Shown: piece after piece, positions 63,591 through 64,000 of the stretch
Position numbering within the stretch: position 1 is the stretch's first letter
How the letters are laid out: each line of letters starts with the position of its first letter
Source: Arenicellales bacterium
GTDB lineage: Bacteria > Pseudomonadota > Gammaproteobacteria > Arenicellales > JAJDZL01
Reading direction: 5' to 3'
NCBI GenBank assembly: GCA_958295885.1
Contig: OY282380.1
Coordinates: forward strand, 2,170,001-2,234,000
Length of the DNA stretch: 64,000 nt
Notes under the pieces: generated by a model
What the model was told of the DNA's origin: nothing
Databases searched by the model: none
Seen by the model: the letters and a program-made list of their open reading frames with translations, nothing else
Program-made: the position numbers and the translations under genes

Positions 63591-64000
63591 TTGCAGGGAA
63601 AACTTAGAATCATTGCGGGCAAATGGAAGCGACGGGTGCTTCGATTTGACGCATCACTCGAAATTCGTCCTACGACCAACGCCGCGCGAGAGTGTTTGTT
63701 CAACTGGCTGCAGAACGAAATTGTCGGTGCAGACTGCCTCGATCTGTTTGCCGGCAGTGGTGCGATCGGTTTTGAAGCGCTTTCCAGGGGCGCTTCTTCC
63801 GTCGTATTTGTGGACAGCAGCCGGGACGTGATTCGATATCTGAGAAAAACTGCAGAATCGCTGAATTCCAGTCAGCACGCGATTTTTCATCGAAGCGCGC
63901 TTAGATTCCTGAAAAAAGCCGATCGAAAATTTGATGTCGTTTTTTTGGATCCGCCATATTTTCAAAATCTTGTCATTTCCTCTCTGGAATTGCTGGAATC
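63591..64000 (+). CDS. rsmD: 16S rRNA (guanine(966)-N(2))-methyltransferase, N-terminal part (runs off the right edge)
   Basis: The visible 136 residues begin KLRIIAGKWKRRVLRF and show RPTTNAARECLFNWL (near residue 26), the SAM motif CLDLFAGSGAIGFEALSRGA (near 46) and the catalytic FLDPPYF (near 120), all diagnostic of RsmD. The start is TTG at 63591, because an in-frame stop lies three codons upstream and no ATG or GTG precedes the conserved block. In many gammaproteobacteria rsmD is divergent from ftsY, as it is here across the inserted island. Confidence 0.9.
   Translation, partial: MQGKLRIIAGKWKRRVLRFDASLEIRPTTNAARECLFNWLQNEIVGADCLDLFAGSGAIGFEALSRGASSVVFVDSSRDVIRYLRKTAESLNSSQHAIFHRSALRFLKKADRKFDVVFLDPPYFQNLVISSLELLE

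Noticed and set aside
1..64000. tRNA or rRNA genes
   Set aside because: Intergenic regions were read for cloverleaf-like or rRNA-like sequence and none was found; a covariance-model search would be needed to be certain.

Overview
The window looks like a chromosomal segment of a gammaproteobacterium of roughly balanced base composition. Gene orders typical of that class are present: mrcA divergent from aroK-aroB, topA divergent from def-fmt-rsmB followed by an ntrY/ntrX-type pair and trkA-trkH, and ftsY with rpoH downstream and rsmD divergent. No rRNA or tRNA gene, replication origin or CRISPR array was seen. Starts are often GTG or TTG, and many insertion sequences are decayed.

Layout. 1-1054: end of a minus-strand redox pair (polyferredoxin plus FAD oxidoreductase). 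1650-6430: an SbcD/SbcC-like (YhaO/YhaN) pair with a perfect 29-nt palindrome at the start of its first gene. 6949-20818: a nitrogen/phosphonate scavenging island. It holds a choline/betaine-type ABC importer, a class II aldolase, a PhyH-type dioxygenase, a dimethylglycine-dehydrogenase-like flavoprotein, an aminoethylphosphonate-type ABC importer (minus strand) and a phosphonoacetaldehyde hydrolase. A broken IS1634-like transposase, itself split by a 127-bp MITE-like insertion, lies inside it. No phnW-type transaminase is visible.

21029-45388 is mainly housekeeping: aroB, aroK, mrcA, topA, def, fmt, rsmB, ntrY-like, ntrX-like, trkA, trkH, a TPR protein, two LpxL-like acyltransferases, two small glycosyltransferase-type genes, argG, a 35-aa membrane peptide, a PuuD-like membrane protein and argF. 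The NtrX-like protein has a degenerate AAA+ domain. One acyltransferase lacks the acidic residue of its HX4D motif.

45591-55020 is an accessory pocket bracketed by two sigma-32-like genes in the same orientation. The left one (257 aa) has lost about 53 residues covering region 2.4 and the RpoH box; the right one is an ordinary rpoH. Between them lie remnants of IS3, IS1182, ISAs1-like and IS1595 transposases, a ~210-bp direct repeat, a GIY-YIG/SIR2 gene pair whose SIR2 gene carries one in-frame amber codon, a 17-repeat ankyrin protein and the stump of a secreted caspase-like protein.

55445-64000: ftsY and rsmD are separated by a ~6.6-kb block bounded by inverted copies of the same IS1595-family sequence. 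It carries a type III restriction-modification system. Its mod gene contains a 12-C homopolymer that puts the conserved C-terminus out of frame; one extra C restores an exact 668-residue Mod ending just before res. This is a strong candidate for phase variation and, together with the SIR2/GIY-YIG pair and the truncated sigma factor, the most interesting part of the window.
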